A stretch of 64,000 nucleotides of DNA, taken from NCBI RefSeq assembly GCF_023503965.1, contig NZ_CP097298.1:3140501-3204500 (forward strand), written 5' to 3'. A program made the translations under genes and the position numbers. Below are positions 49,146 through 59,000 of the stretch, piece after piece (positions within the stretch are counted from its first letter, which is position 1; every line of letters begins with the position of its first letter). This stretch comes from Brevundimonas albigilva. GTDB lineage: Bacteria > Pseudomonadota > Alphaproteobacteria > Caulobacterales > Caulobacteraceae. The notes below the pieces were generated by a model that had not been told where the DNA came from, made no database searches, and worked only from the letters and a program-made list of their open reading frames with translations.

Positions 49146-49336
49146 CGGGCGACTTGCCGGCGAGGAGCACGATTTCACCCGATGGGACGAAACGATCTTC
49201 GACCGTTGCCTGAGCACCGGCTTCAATCCGTTCGGCAGCGGTCCGACGCCAATCTTCCTGCGGCACCGGAACGCAGAGGCGCCGGACGCCGATGCAAAGC
49301 CGTGCATGCCACCTGACACCAAAATGCGAGGTGCTG

Positions 49337-49786
49337 ATGTCGAACCGCCTGCCTGACTTGGCATTTGCTGCTGCGGCCGCTGCCTTGGGCATCGGCATCG
49401 TTCTCGTTTTTCGTTCGATGTATCTTGCCGAAGACATACTGCCTTTCGCGCAGGAGATGACGCTCATCTTCCTCGGCGCTGTCGTGACGATCATTCTGAC
49501 CGCGGCGCTTCTCAATCGCCAGACCGATCTCGAGCTTCGCAAGGAAGGAAGGGTCATCATCCTCCAGCAGCAATGCGACATTTACATGGCCTGTATCGAG
49601 AAGGTCGCAGAGATCGTGGAAACCGCAAAGCACGATGCTAAGCTGATCGATCAACTGCGTGTTCTCAGCCACAAGCTGGCTGTGGTCGCGAGTGCAGGGG
49701 TCGTGTCCAGCTTCGAGCAGGTACTGGAGAGCTTGCAGTCCGGTTTTGCTGACGGCTCGCTCTCGGACGGGACGGAGAGGGCGTGA
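49337..49786 (+). CDS. Small membrane protein of unknown function
   Basis: A 149-residue protein with two N-terminal transmembrane helices (LAFAAAAAALGIGIVLVF, residues about 8-25; MTLIFLGAVVTIILTAALL, about 36-54) followed by a charged soluble helical tail (LRKEGRVIILQQQCDIYMAC). The start at MSNRLPDLAFAAA is favoured over an in-frame ATG 15 codons earlier because the latter has no ribosome-binding site. Stop overlaps the next small ORF (TGATG). A member of the stress island by position; function unknown. Confidence 0.65.
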   Translation: MSNRLPDLAFAAAAAALGIGIVLVFRSMYLAEDILPFAQEMTLIFLGAVVTIILTAALLNRQTDLELRKEGRVIILQQQCDIYMACIEKVAEIVETAKHDAKLIDQLRVLSHKLAVVASAGVVSSFEQVLESLQSGFADGSLSDGTERA

Positions 49787-49956
49787 TGAATGCCGTCGCC
49801 GATCTCACGATAGCGATGCGGTCGGACGTCCTGCACGCTGCTGCCTTTCCTTCGCAGAACACCGAACGCGCCGTTCGCCTGAATTCGAGGCGAATGGAAA
49901 AACTCGACGATCTCGAACGTCACCTTCTCGTATCCACCGACACCCGGGAGAACTGA
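49786..49956 (+). CDS. Small protein of unknown function
   Basis: A 56-residue frame, MNAVADLTIAMRSDVLHAAA to LERHLLVSTDTREN. Its ATG overlaps the previous stop and its stop lies 1 bp before the next ATG, which supports translation as a coupled gene. No domain or signal is recognised. Confidence 0.5.
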   Translation: MNAVADLTIAMRSDVLHAAAFPSQNTERAVRLNSRRMEKLDDLERHLLVSTDTREN

Positions 49957-49957
49957 T

Positions 49958-50529
49958 ATGCGCGGCCATAATCCCCCACCATTCCCGCCGAAAATTCCCG
50001 GAACCGATCTGCCATCCTGGGACGTGCCGACGGCAATCATCTACCGTCCTGCCCGTTCCGCGATGACATCGGCGCCTCGGCCCAAGTACTGGGTCCTCGA
50101 GTTCGAGCCGTCCCGGCCGCCGCAGGTCGAGCCGCTGATGGGATATACCTCCAGCAACGATCCGTATCGTTCGATCCGGCTGAAATTTCCCGACCGCGAA
50201 AGCGCCGTGAAATTCGCGGAGCAGCAGGACTGGCGCTATTTCGTGCGTGAGGACGTGGCTCATCGGCATGCGCCTGACCGCTGGCGGGGAGAGGAGCGGC
50301 ATCGCCTCTACAAGGGAGCCGACGCCCCGAACGCCTTTCGCATACCGTCGCGCCTGGATCGGGGTCGCACGGACCACCGACTCCGGCGCGCAGTCGATCA
50401 GGAAGGCTCGGTGGACCTGCCGTCGCAAGAACAGGCGGAATTCGATCCAGTTTTCGAAGCCAGTCTTGAATCCTTCCCGGCCTCCGATCCCCAGCCTGGA
50501 CGGGCGGGACGATCGCCGGGAAAAAATAA
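49958..50529 (+). pseudogene. ETC complex I (NDUFS4-like) subunit family protein, frameshifted near the end
   Basis: TAIIYRPARSAMTSAPRPKY, WVLEFEPSRPPQVEPLMGYT, SSNDPYRSIRLKFPDRESAV and KFAEQQDWRYFVRED are the ETC complex I subunit (NDUFS4) domain. The C-terminal extension ends EFDPVFEASLESFPASDP; after the C run 50489-50492 (one C missing) the natural end reads PAWTGGTIAGKK and TAA at 50527-50529, a tail motif common in small Alphaproteobacterial proteins. The NDUFS4 domain is an accessory of respiratory complex I, so its presence in a stress island suggests a second, perhaps regulatory paralogue. Confidence 0.68.
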
Positions 50530-50636
50530 CGAACGCAATGGCCAGCTCGAGCGAGGAACTGCCGCTTGTTTCCTCACCTTGACAGCGTCGCGAGCCGCTA
50601 TTGGCCTTCTCTGCGCCATGCGATCAGGAGAAGAAC

Positions 50637-51781
50637 ATGCATGGAGTGACCGGATTTGCCGAAAGCGCGGCCTTGTTGGTCTTTGCCGCGTTCGTGCTCG
50701 TGACGATATGTTCACGGATCGGCGTGCCCAGCATTGTCGGTTACATTCTTGCCGGTATCGTCATTGGACCCGCCGGCCTCGACCTGATTGCCGAAAACGC
50801 TGCCCTTAGCAGCATTGGCGAGATCGGAGTGGTGCTGCTGCTGTTCGCGCTCGGCCTGGAATTCTCATTCGAGAAGCTCGTAAGGCTCAGGAAGCATGTC
50901 TTCGGTCTTGGAGCCGTGCAGGTTGCAGTCACGACGATAACGGTGTCGTTGATAGCGAGTCTGATCTTCGATCTCGCGCCCGTCCCCGCAATCCTCATCG
51001 GCGGGGCCGTTGCCATGTCATCCACGGCCATGTGCCTCAAGGTGCTCGCAAGCGCGAACGCTCTGGGATCGGCCCAAGGACGCCTGGCCATTGCGGTGCT
51101 TCTGTTTCAAGACTTGGCAGCTGTCGCATTCCTGCTTCTGCACGATCGATGAGTGGAGCCGCCGAAGGGTATGGCGTGATAACGGTCGTCGCCAGTGCAA
51201 CGGCATTGGTTGCAGCTCTCTTCATTGCCCGTGGCCCGTTGCAGTTGCTGGCCCGTTGGGTAGCGTCGCGTGGCGATCCGGAACTTGCCCAGCTTCTCGC
51301 CCTCACCATTGTACTAGGGGCTGCGAATGTCGCGGCCACCTCCGGTCTTTCTCCAGCGCTCGCTGCATTCGCGGCCGGGATGATCATCGGCGAGGGTGAC
51401 GCGCGCCATGCTGTCGAGAACGAGATCCGGCCTTTCCGCGATTTTTTTGTGGGGATTTTCTTTGTCGGCATCGGAACGCAATTGCCACTTTGGATCATCC
51501 CGTATGCGTGGCCAGTCGTGCTGAGCTGGCTCGCGATCATTTTTGCGGGCAAGGCGCTGATCGTTTTGGTTGTCGCCCGAATATTCGGCGAGTCGCTTCA
51601 GACCTCATGGCGGACTGGGATAATCCTGGCCCACGGAGGAGAATTCAGCCTGATGCTGCTGTCGGTTTCCTCGTCATCGGGCATTGTTGCGGAGGAATTC
51701 GCTGGTCCATTACTCCTCGCGATTGGCATGAGCATGCTGGCCGGGAGTGTTATGGTCAGATGGGCAGGACTGAAGGTTTAG
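50637..51781 (+). pseudogene. KefB-like cation:proton antiporter (CPA2), frameshifted
   Basis: ATG 50637 (MHGVTGFAESAALLVFAAFV). The first half has IVGYILAGIVIGPAGLDLIA and VLLLFALGLEFSFEKLVRLR and FQDLAAVAFLLL; the frame breaks near 51141-51152 (one base missing, HDR-stop) and resumes with SGAAEGYGVITVVASATALV, GLSPALAAFAAGMIIGEGDA, RPFRDFFVGIFFVGIGTQLP and AHGGEFSLMLLSVS. Restored length is about 381 residues with ten or more transmembrane helices and no C-terminal TrkA-N domain. kefB is a regular member of heat-resistance islands, proposed to help pH and redox homeostasis. Confidence 0.82.
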
Positions 51782-51815
51782 TGGGGTCGACATCAAAATA
51801 ACTATATTTCTCAGA

Positions 51816-52022
51816 TTACTGACAGCACGCCATGTCCGGTTCGGCAAGGGCGATCGCGCTCCAGATCACCGTGGTCTGGTCCTTCTGCCGAACCACGGTC
51901 ATGCGCCGCGGAAACCGACCCAGCGGCATGACGATCTCGCCGGGGACACTTAGAACGCCCTCGGCGATCTCTTCGACGTCGCCATGAGGACCGACGGTCC
52001 ATTCCTCATTGAACTTCGTCAC
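51816..52022 (-). pseudogene. DUF4336-like protein, N-terminal fragment
   Basis: From GTG 52022: TKFNEEWTVGPHGDVEEIAE, GVLSVPGEIVMPLGRFPRRM and TVVRQKDQTTVIWSAIALAE, matching the start of DUF4336 (metallo-beta-lactamase-like) proteins, then a premature end after PDMACCQ. About 170 residues with the rest of the fold are missing, so it marks the damaged right border of the stress island. Confidence 0.55.
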
Positions 52023-52157
52023 CTGCGTCTCGCGCTCCTGGCCGTGGACGGGTCGGTCGTCGCCACTGTTCCGCGCGCCTCCCAACCGACGCGACCAACA
52101 ACTTCGGCCCGGCGCGCCCGGGCCCGGACGACTTGGGGGTCCAATCCCGCCGGGTGA

Positions 52158-52370
52158 TCACGCCGGTTTGTCAGGATGGGTTTGGGTGCCGGCCGGCATA
52201 CCGTCCACCTGCTGATAGGGATCGTCAGTTTCCTCGATCGAAAGGATGCTCTCCAACGGCGTCATCAGCGCGACGGCGGCATCGCCGGCCTGGACGTCCG
52301 TCTTTGACGGCACGCGGAGAATCCGGGGCGTTCCACCTTCCTGGCCGACAGTGACCTTGTAAATCCGCAT
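52158..52370 (-). CDS. Small hypothetical protein downstream of the SDR gene
   Basis: A 70-residue protein (MRIYKVTVGQEGGTPRILRV, PSKTDVQAGDAAVALMTPLE, SILSIEETDDPYQQVDGMPA). It is 27 bp downstream of the SDR gene on the same strand, so co-transcription is likely. Beta-rich, soluble, no known domain. Confidence 0.5.
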   Translation of the reverse strand: MRIYKVTVGQEGGTPRILRVPSKTDVQAGDAAVALMTPLESILSIEETDDPYQQVDGMPAGTQTHPDKPA

Positions 52371-52397
52371 GGCGATCTCCGATTGATGGACGAAGGT

Positions 52398-53291
52398 TCA
52401 GGCGATCCCGGCTCCGCCGGTGACGCCGTAGACCTCGCCCGTGATGTAGCTCGCCTCCTGGGATGCGAGCAGGACATAGACCGGCGCAATTTCCACCGGC
52501 TGGCCCGGACGGCCGAATTCGCTCTGTTCGCCGAACTTGGCGACCTTCTCCTGCGGCTGCCCGCCTGAAGGCTGTAGCGCGGTCCAGAACGGGCCGGGCG
52601 CGACGACATTGGCGCGGACGCCTTTCTCGATGAGCTGTTTCGCCAACGCCTTGGTGTAGGCGACGATGCCAGCCTTGGTCGTCGCGTAGTCAAGCAGGAT
52701 CGCGGACGGCTCATAGGCCTGGACGGAGGCTGTGGTGATGACGGCCGCGCCGGGCTTGAGATGAGGTGTTGCAGCTCTGACGATCCAGTGCAGGGCGTAC
52801 AGATTGGTTTTCATCGTGAGATCGAAGTCGGCGTTCGAGACCCCCGATACATCGTTCCGGTACTGCTGGTGTCCCGCATTGACCACCAGGATATCGAGAC
52901 CGCCCAGCTCGTTGACGGCGCGGGCGACCAGCTCTTCGCACCAGGCCTCATCCGTGACGTCTCCTGGCAAGGCGACCGCCTTGCGTCCCTCCGCCTCGAT
53001 CAGGGCGATGACCTCCTTGGCGTCGCTCTCTTCGGAAGGCAGGTACGAAATCGCCACGTCGGCGCCTTCCCGGGAATAGGCGATAGCGGCGGCGCGCCCG
53101 ATCCCGGAATCTCCGCCGGTCACCAGCGCCTTGCGTCCGGTCAGTCGATCGCAGCCCGAATAGGAGGTTTCCCCGTGATCAGGCCGGGGCTCCATCCGCC
53201 GGGCGAGGCCGGGTTCGGGTTGCGGCTGCTGGGGGAAGGGCGGCTTGGGGTATTGCTCGCGGGGATCCTGCATCTTCAAACGATCGGCCAT
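52398..53291 (-). CDS. SDR family oxidoreductase (YghA-like)
   Basis: A 297-residue classical short-chain dehydrogenase with an extra proline-rich N-terminus (MADRLKMQDPREQYPKPPFP). NAD(P)-binding TGGDSGIGRAAAIAYSREGA, then the NAG motif (VVNAGHQQYR), catalytic Ser in TTASVQAY and YxxxK as DYATTKAGIVAYTKALA. Close to E. coli YghA, an uncharacterised stress-related reductase. ATG 53291 is chosen from three nearby methionines for its homologous MADRLK-type opening. A sigma-EcfG-like promoter lies 29 bp upstream. Confidence 0.88.
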   Translation of the reverse strand: MADRLKMQDPREQYPKPPFPQQPQPEPGLARRMEPRPDHGETSYSGCDRLTGRKALVTGGDSGIGRAAAIAYSREGADVAISYLPSEESDAKEVIALIEAEGRKAVALPGDVTDEAWCEELVARAVNELGGLDILVVNAGHQQYRNDVSGVSNADFDLTMKTNLYALHWIVRAATPHLKPGAAVITTASVQAYEPSAILLDYATTKAGIVAYTKALAKQLIEKGVRANVVAPGPFWTALQPSGGQPQEKVAKFGEQSEFGRPGQPVEIAPVYVLLASQEASYITGEVYGVTGGAGIA

Positions 53292-53319
53292 CATAGCTCT
53301 CCGGCTCATCTGAAATCAC

Positions 53320-53344
53320 AACACGGCCTGCGCGCGCGCGTTCC
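53320..53344 (-). promoter_or_regulatory. Sigma-EcfG-like promoter of the SDR gene
   Basis: On the minus strand GGAAC (53344-53340), 16 bases, TGTT (53323-53320), one mismatch to GGAAC-N16/17-CGTT of the alphaproteobacterial general stress sigma factor, ending 29 bp before the start codon. Confidence 0.45.
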
Positions 53345-53408
53345 TTGGCCGAGGGATGTCGAATGGAGCCCAGCCGAAAGTGCTGAATCAGCCCTGCCGT
53401 GCAGACCG

Positions 53409-53856
53409 TCATAAATCTGGAGACATCCTCGGCCGTTGTAGAGTGGCGTCCGAACCCGCGTGATGATCATGGACGAGGTCTATGCGTCGCCGGCGGCCGT
53501 GGAATTGCCTGACAGCTCGCATCAGACGTCCGTGCGGGTTGAGGCCGATCGCGTCAGTTGCCAAGCCGTATCCCAGAAGAGCGCCTCGGCGCTCCAGCCG
53601 CTTGATCCAGAGTTCGCCGACCTCACGGGCATCGGGCGGCGGCGCGGCCGAGGCTTCACGAATGCTCCCGTGCGCCCGAGTTGGCTGGGGCCGGTCCTGC
53701 AACACCGCGTAGTCGGGCGTCGGGACGTCGGTCTGACTCGCGTAGGCGGCCCCGAATTCTTTGAAGGCTTTCCCGTGCGGTCGGCGAACAGCCGACGATG
53801 AAGAGCGACAGAGGGATCAGCTTGAGCACTCTGTGACCCGCACTCGTGGCGATCAT
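53409..53856 (-). pseudogene. Putative small lipoprotein, frameshifted
   Basis: ATG 53856: MIATSAGHRVLKLIPLSLFI with lipobox FIVGC, then SPTARES. After a shift near 53765-53768 (one extra base) the frame goes on FKEFGAAYASQTDVPTPDYA, VLQDRPQPTRAHGSIREASA, REVGELWIKRLERRGALLGY to a stop at 53409. The signal and continuous composition suggest a genuine gene, but no family is recognised and the 3' end might contain another break. Confidence 0.4.
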
Positions 53857-53918
53857 GCCGGAGTTCCTCCAGATCGGGTGAGGAGGCGACCTTGAGGGCA
53901 AGGCCGCCTCGTTCGCCG

Positions 53919-54317
53919 CTAGTCGCGCAGGCTGGCAGGAACCTGGCCGCCGTTTTCCGCGAGCTTGCGCCAGACCGCCTTTGACAGGGCGATATTCTGC
54001 TCCGCCGAGCCGGGCGCGCCGGCGTGGACGCCAAGTTCCTCGGCGAGTTCCTTGCGGTTCTCGAGACTGGAGTCCAGATCGAGCAGTTTGAGAAGATCGA
54101 CGATCGAAGTGCGCCAGTTGCCCCCGCCGCCCTTGCTCGCCGCGATCTGTTCGAGCACCTGCTCCACGTCCACCGGCTGTGGCGTGAACGTGGGGGCCGC
54201 CGCAGTCGGGACGGGGGAAGCGGTCGCGGGCCCGGGCTGCGTGGGGTGCCCGGCGGACGGGGCCGGGGCGGGCTTATGGCCAGTGATCTTGTTCCAGATT
54301 TTTCCGAAGAGGCTCAT
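53919..54317 (-). CDS. DUF3597 domain protein
   Basis: A 132-residue protein: MSLFGKIWNKITGHKPAPAP at the start, a Pro/Ala/Thr-rich linker, and the DUF3597 domain VEQVLEQIAASKGGGGNWRT, SIVDLLKLLDLDSSLENRKE, LAEELGVHAGAPGSAEQNIA. Proteins of this family resemble LysM-associated or YjgB-type stress proteins but have no defined role. It follows the OmpA-like gene after a hairpin. Confidence 0.82.
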   Translation of the reverse strand: MSLFGKIWNKITGHKPAPAPSAGHPTQPGPATASPVPTAAAPTFTPQPVDVEQVLEQIAASKGGGGNWRTSIVDLLKLLDLDSSLENRKELAEELGVHAGAPGSAEQNIALSKAVWRKLAENGGQVPASLRD

Positions 54318-54343
54318 TTGAGGGTCCTTGCGGTGGTGGGAGA

Positions 54344-54373
54344 CTTGGGCCCCGGACGCCGTCCGGGGCCAAG
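54344..54373. terminator. Hairpin between the OmpA-like and DUF3597 genes
   Basis: Stem GGCCCCGGAC (54348-54357) with GTCCGGGGCC (54361-54370), loop GCC, extended by CTT/AAG pairs. No T run, so possibly an attenuating or RNA-stabilising hairpin. Confidence 0.5.
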
Positions 54374-54376
54374 AGG

Positions 54377-54978
54377 TTATCGTTGAACCACGACCAGTTC
54401 GGTTCTCCGGTTCTCGGCGAGGCCGCCCGCGGTCGCGTTACTGTCGACAGGGTTGGTCTCTCCGCCCGAGAGCGCCTCGATGCGGCGCGCATCGACGCCG
54501 GCGGCGGTCAGGGCCGATCGCACCACATCGGCGCGAGCCTGCGCCAGCGTGCGGTTGGCGGCGTCCCCGCCGCGCGCGTCGGCGTAGCCGTACAGCCGCA
54601 CGCGGGCGTTCGGGTAACGGTTCAGGACGCCGGCGACGGCCTGGATCTCGGGACGGTCCTGCGGGCGGATCGTGCTCGAGCCGGTATCGAAATGCACCCG
54701 TTCGAACGCGAAGGTGCGGGGAGCCGCCTCCGTGCCCCCGAGATACGCGTCGAGGCCGGAAACGCCCGAGCGGCGTCGCCAGGCAGGACGGGTTCGGTCG
54801 CTGCGGGCGCGACGGGCTCCGCCGGAACGGCAGGGGCGACGTCGTTGCGGCTTCCGCATCGGGTTAGCAGCAGGAGAATGATCAAAAGCGCAGCGGCGCC
54901 AATGATCCAGGGCAAATACCGTCGCAGGCCTGCCGGAGGCGGCGGCGTGCGCGGATTGCGATCTCTGTTGAGGGTCAT
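54377..54978 (-). pseudogene. OmpA-family peptidoglycan-associated protein, frameshifted
   Basis: ATG 54978: a proline-rich cytoplasmic start, one transmembrane helix (YLPWIIGAAALLIILLLLTR), Ala/Pro linker, then the frame breaks near 54769-54774 (one base missing). The other frame supplies SGVSGLDAYLGGTEAAPRTF and the OmpA C-terminal domain FERVHFDTGSSTIRPQDRPE, VRLYGYADARGGDAANRTLA, ARADVVRSALTAAGVDARRI, ending at 54377. It would anchor the inner membrane to peptidoglycan. Restored length is about 200 residues. Confidence 0.78.
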
Positions 54979-55052
54979 TTCATAGCCTTTCAGGGTTAAG
55001 GAGACAAAGCGGACGCGTGACGGCGGTCGTCCGATGAAGAAGAGCGGGCGGT

Positions 55053-55553
55053 CTAGGCTTTCGGCCGCAACGCTTCCGCGTTGACCGCGGCGTCCGCGAT
55101 GGTGGTGAGATCTTCATCCGTCTGGGATTCCTCCTGCAGCGTCTCGTCGAGCAGGGCGGCGGCGTCCTTCAGGCCCAGAACGAGCGCCCAGCGCTTGAGG
55201 GTGCCGTAGCGGGTGATCTCATAGTGTTCGACGGCCTGGGCCGCGGCGAGCAGGCCGGCGTCCAGCGCGGCGGTGTCCTTGTACTCCTCCGCGACCTCGT
55301 CGCCCTCCGCCAAGATTCCCTCGATCGCGTCGCAGGTCTTGCCGCGCGCCGGCTTGCCGATGATCTCGAACACCTGCTGCAGCCGCTCGATCTGGCCTTC
55401 GGTTTGATCCTTGTGCTTCTCGAACGCCGCCTTCAGTTCAGGCGACTGGGCCGCGCGAGCCATCTTGGGCAACGACTTCAGGATCTTACGTTCCGCGTAG
55501 TAGATGTCCTTCAGCGTGTCGTGAAACAGGGTGTCGAGCGTCTTATCGGCCAT
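55053..55553 (-). CDS. DUF892 (YciE-like) ferritin-like protein
   Basis: A 166-residue four-helix protein: KTLDTLFHDTLKDIYYAERK, LKAAFEKHKDQTEGQIERLQ, KTCDAIEGILAEGDEV, and AVEHYEITRYGTLKRWALVL. The carboxylate/His pattern (E, EH, DE) is that of the ferritin-like DUF892 family, induced by general stress in many bacteria. The ATG at 55553 is preferred over 55562 because GAGG lies nine bases upstream. Preceded by a sigma-EcfG-like promoter. Confidence 0.88.
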   Translation of the reverse strand: MADKTLDTLFHDTLKDIYYAERKILKSLPKMARAAQSPELKAAFEKHKDQTEGQIERLQQVFEIIGKPARGKTCDAIEGILAEGDEVAEEYKDTAALDAGLLAAAQAVEHYEITRYGTLKRWALVLGLKDAAALLDETLQEESQTDEDLTTIADAAVNAEALRPKA

Positions 55554-55593
55554 GTGGTTCATCCTCGGATCCGCGCCCTTCGCGCAGAACGAG

Positions 55594-55618
55594 AACGCCT
55601 CGAGGGGCGAAGGTTTCC
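55594..55618 (-). promoter_or_regulatory. Sigma-EcfG-like promoter of the DUF892 gene
   Basis: On the minus strand GGAAA (55618-55614), 16 bases, CGTT (55597-55594), one mismatch to the GGAAC-N16/17-CGTT consensus, 41 bp upstream of the start codon. Confidence 0.42.
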
Positions 55619-55830
55619 GGTTCGTGGTCGGCTCGGCTGAAAGCCGCGCGCTTCTCCGTGCCCCGATCGAATGACCGAGAGCGCGATCCCAGCCTGCGCG
55701 CGACGCGATCCCCCCAAGCGGCCAACGGAATAGCAACGGCCGAACGGGTCGGGGTTGCCCTGGCCAGCTCGGTGCGAGGAACAGGGCGGGGGCGAGCGGC
55801 GTTCGAGGGCGCATGCATCGCACCCGTACT
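55619..55830. other. Non-coding stretch within the 461-bp gap upstream of the DUF892 gene
   Basis: The gap between the DUF892 start (55553) and the dnaE2 stop (56023) holds the promoter above, this stretch without a credible gene, and one small open frame at 55831-55998. Nothing structured is evident here. Confidence 0.4.
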
Positions 55831-55998
55831 ATGACGGCTGAGGATCAGGACCTTGATGCACGCTGGCGGGCGCGGTTCGGAGAGCCCTTGCCTATTCTCG
55901 GCGCCGCAGAGTTCGTACTTGAGATCCTCGACAGGCCATCCAGGCCGGCGCCCGGAGGAAAGCGTGGCCGCAGGGACCTCAGCGGATCTACAGCGTGA
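55831..55998 (+). CDS. Small hypothetical protein
   Basis: A 55-residue frame, MTAEDQDLDARWRARFGEPL, PILGAAEFVLEILDRPSRPA, then a basic tail. The first 35 residues have the balanced composition of a real helical protein; the tail is less convincing and may reflect a frame break. No family known; convergent with dnaE2. Confidence 0.35.
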   Translation: MTAEDQDLDARWRARFGEPLPILGAAEFVLEILDRPSRPAPGGKRGRRDLSGSTA

Positions 55999-56022
55999 TG
56001 GTTTGAGCCGGTGCACGGCGTT

Positions 56023-59000
56023 TCATCGGAAATCCCGGGTTGGGACTCGGATCGTGTCGAGCGAGAGATCGGGGATGGAGATGTCCCGGGCCTTCGGCGT
56101 GCGGGCGTCCGGCGCGCTGCCCCTGTAGACTTCGTCGCCGCGGCCGTGGGGCAGAGGGAATGAGTCCCGTCGGCCGAGGGAGGCGAGCAGTTCCGAGCCG
56201 TCGTGCAGCCGTGTCGCAACGATATGGACGACATCGCCTTCGCGCTGAACCTTGCCATCGACGACGAGCAGACTGGCGGTGAGCACGATCCGGCGCTGCT
56301 GTTCGTAGAGGCTCGGCCAGATCACGAGGTTGGCCACGCCGGTTTCGTCCTCGATGGTGATGAACATCACCCCCTTGGCCGATCCGGGCTTCTGCCGGAC
56401 GAGCACCAGACCGGCGACGCGCGTCAGGCGTCGATCCCGCATCGCGGAGGCGTCGGCGCAGCTCATGACATGGCGGGACCGAAGGGTGTCCCGCAGGAAG
56501 GTCATCGGATGGTCCCGCAGGGTGAGCCCGACATGACGATAATCCTCGACCACCTCTTGGCCGGCGGGCATGGCGGGCAGCGTCGACTGCGGTTCAGAGA
56601 CCTCCGACGTGGTCGCGCCGTCGTCCTGGGTTACCGCGAAGAGCGGCAGAGGGTCGTCGCGAAGCGCTTTGATCGCCCACAGCGCCTCCCGTCGTTGCAG
56701 GCCGAGACCCGGCAGGAACGCATCCGCCTCGGCGAGGCGGGTCAGGGCTCCGACCGGCGTCGAAGACCGTCGCCACACGTCCTCCATGCAGGTGAAGGCG
56801 CCGGTCTGCCGGTGAACGAGAAGACGTCCGGCGTCCGCGTTCGCCAGGCCGCGCACCATGCGCAGGCCGAGACGTACGGCGAACCGGTCCTCTCGGTCGG
56901 TCGGCTCCAGGGTGCAGTCCCAGCGGCTGGCGTTGACGCAGACCGGGCGGATCTCGACCCCGTGCTCGCGCGCGTCGCGCACGATCTGGGCCGGGGCGTA
57001 GAAGCCCATCGGCTGGGCGTTCAGGAGCGCTGCGCAGAAGACATCGGGATGATGGCATTTGAGCCAGGAGGAGGCGTAGGCGATCAGGGCGAAGGAGGCC
57101 GCGTGGCTTTCGGGGAAGCCGTAGGACCCGAAGCCCTCCAGCTGGCTAAATGTCTTCTCGGCAAACTCCGCCTTATAGCCGCGTTCGACCATGCCGGAGA
57201 CCAGCTTGTCCTTGAAGTGGCTGACGCCCCCGGTGAACTTGAAGGTGGCCATGGCCCGGCGGAGCTGATCGGCTTCGGACGCCGTGAACCCGGCGCATTC
57301 GATGGCGACGCGCATGGCCTGTTCCTGGAACAGCGGCACGCCCAGGGTCTTGCCGAGCACCTTCTCCAGCTCGGGCTTGGGATAGACGATCGGCTCCCGG
57401 CCTTCGCGCCGGCGCAGATAGGGGTGGACCATGTCGCCCTGGATCGGGCCGGGCCGGACGATGGCGACCTCGATGACCAGGTCGTAGAAGGTGCGGGGCT
57501 TGATGCGTGGCAGCATGGCCATCTGGGCCCGGCTTTCGATCTGAAACACCCCCAACGTGTCCGCCTTGCGGATCATGGCGTAGGTCTTGGGATCCTCGGC
57601 CGGGATGGAGGCCAGGTCCAGATCGATCCCCTTGTGTTCGGACAGCAGGTCCAGACCGCGCCGCATGCAACTGAGCATGCCGAGCGCCAGGACATCGACC
57701 TTCATGAACTTCAGCGCGTCGATATCGTCCTTGTCCCACTCGATGACCTGGCGATCCTTCATGGCCGCGGGTTCGATGGGGACGAGATCGTCCAGCCGGT
57801 CGTTCGTCAGCACAAATCCGCCCGGGTGCTGGCTGAGATGGCGGGGGAAGCCGATCAACTGACGGGACAGATCGAGCGCCAGCCTCAAGCGGCGGTCCTG
57901 GAGATTGAGATTGAGCTCCTCGGCGTGCCGATCCTCGACGCCTTCGCTCGAATAGCTCCAGACCTGGGACGACAGGGTCTTGAGCAGGTCCTCGGAAAGT
58001 CCCACGGCCTTCCCGACATCCCGCAGGGCCCCCCGTGAGCGGTAGCGAATGACGGTCGCGCACAAGGCGGCGCGGTTGCGGCCGTAGGTGTCATAGACCC
58101 ACTGGATGACCTCCTCGCGCCGTTCGTGCTCGAAATCGACGTCGATGTCCGGGGGCTCCTTGCGCTCCTGGCTGACGAAGCGCTCGAACAGAAGGTCGTT
58201 ACGGCCGGGGTCGATCGAGGTGATGCCGAGGACGTAACAGACCGCCGAGTTGGCGGCCGAGCCCCGGCCCTGACAAAGGATACTCTGGCTGCGGGCGAAG
58301 CGGACGATGGCGTTGACCGTCAGAAAATAGGGCGCGTAGTCGAGGCTTTCGATCAGTCCGAGTTCGTGCTCGAGCGTCGCGCGGACCGCGTCCGGGAGAC
58401 CTTCCGGGTAGCGCTCGGCGGCGCCGGCCCAGGTCAGCCGCGTCAACTCCTGTTGCGGCGTCGCGCCCGGCGTCGCCTCCTCGGGATACTGATAGGCCAG
58501 CTCGTCCAGATTGAAGCGGCAGCGGTCGGCGATCTCCAGAGTCCGCGCCAGCGCTTCGGGATGGCGGGCAAAGAGGCGGTGCATCTCCTCGGCCCGCTTC
58601 AGATGTCGGTCGGCGGATCGCTGGCGGCGGAAGCCGACATCGTCGATGGTGCAGCCGTTGCGGATGCAGGTGACGACGTCCTGCAGGATACGCCGATCCG
58701 GATGATGGAAGAGGACGTCGTTGGTGACCACGGGCCGCACGCCGGCGGCCTCGGCCAACTCGCACAGAGCATGCAGCCGCAGCTGATCGCGCGGCCGTCG
58801 ACGCAAGGTCAGGGCGACGAAGGCATCGCGGCCGAACAGTTCGGCCAGCCGATCGAGCCGACGCGCGCAGACGGCATCGGCCCGATCCGGGGCGAGGACG
58901 GCGATCAGGCCCTGGCTCCAGAGCGCGAGGTCGTCCCAGGACAGATCGCAGCCGCCCTTGCCGGCGCGGCTCTTGCCGAGCGTCAGCAGACGGCAGAGCC

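Noticed and set aside
49087..49336. Open frame overlapping the end of hdeD (VVDDGRLAGEEHDFTRWDET...)
   Set aside because: Overlaps a well-supported gene, lacks a ribosome-binding site and has no recognisable family; may be coincidental.
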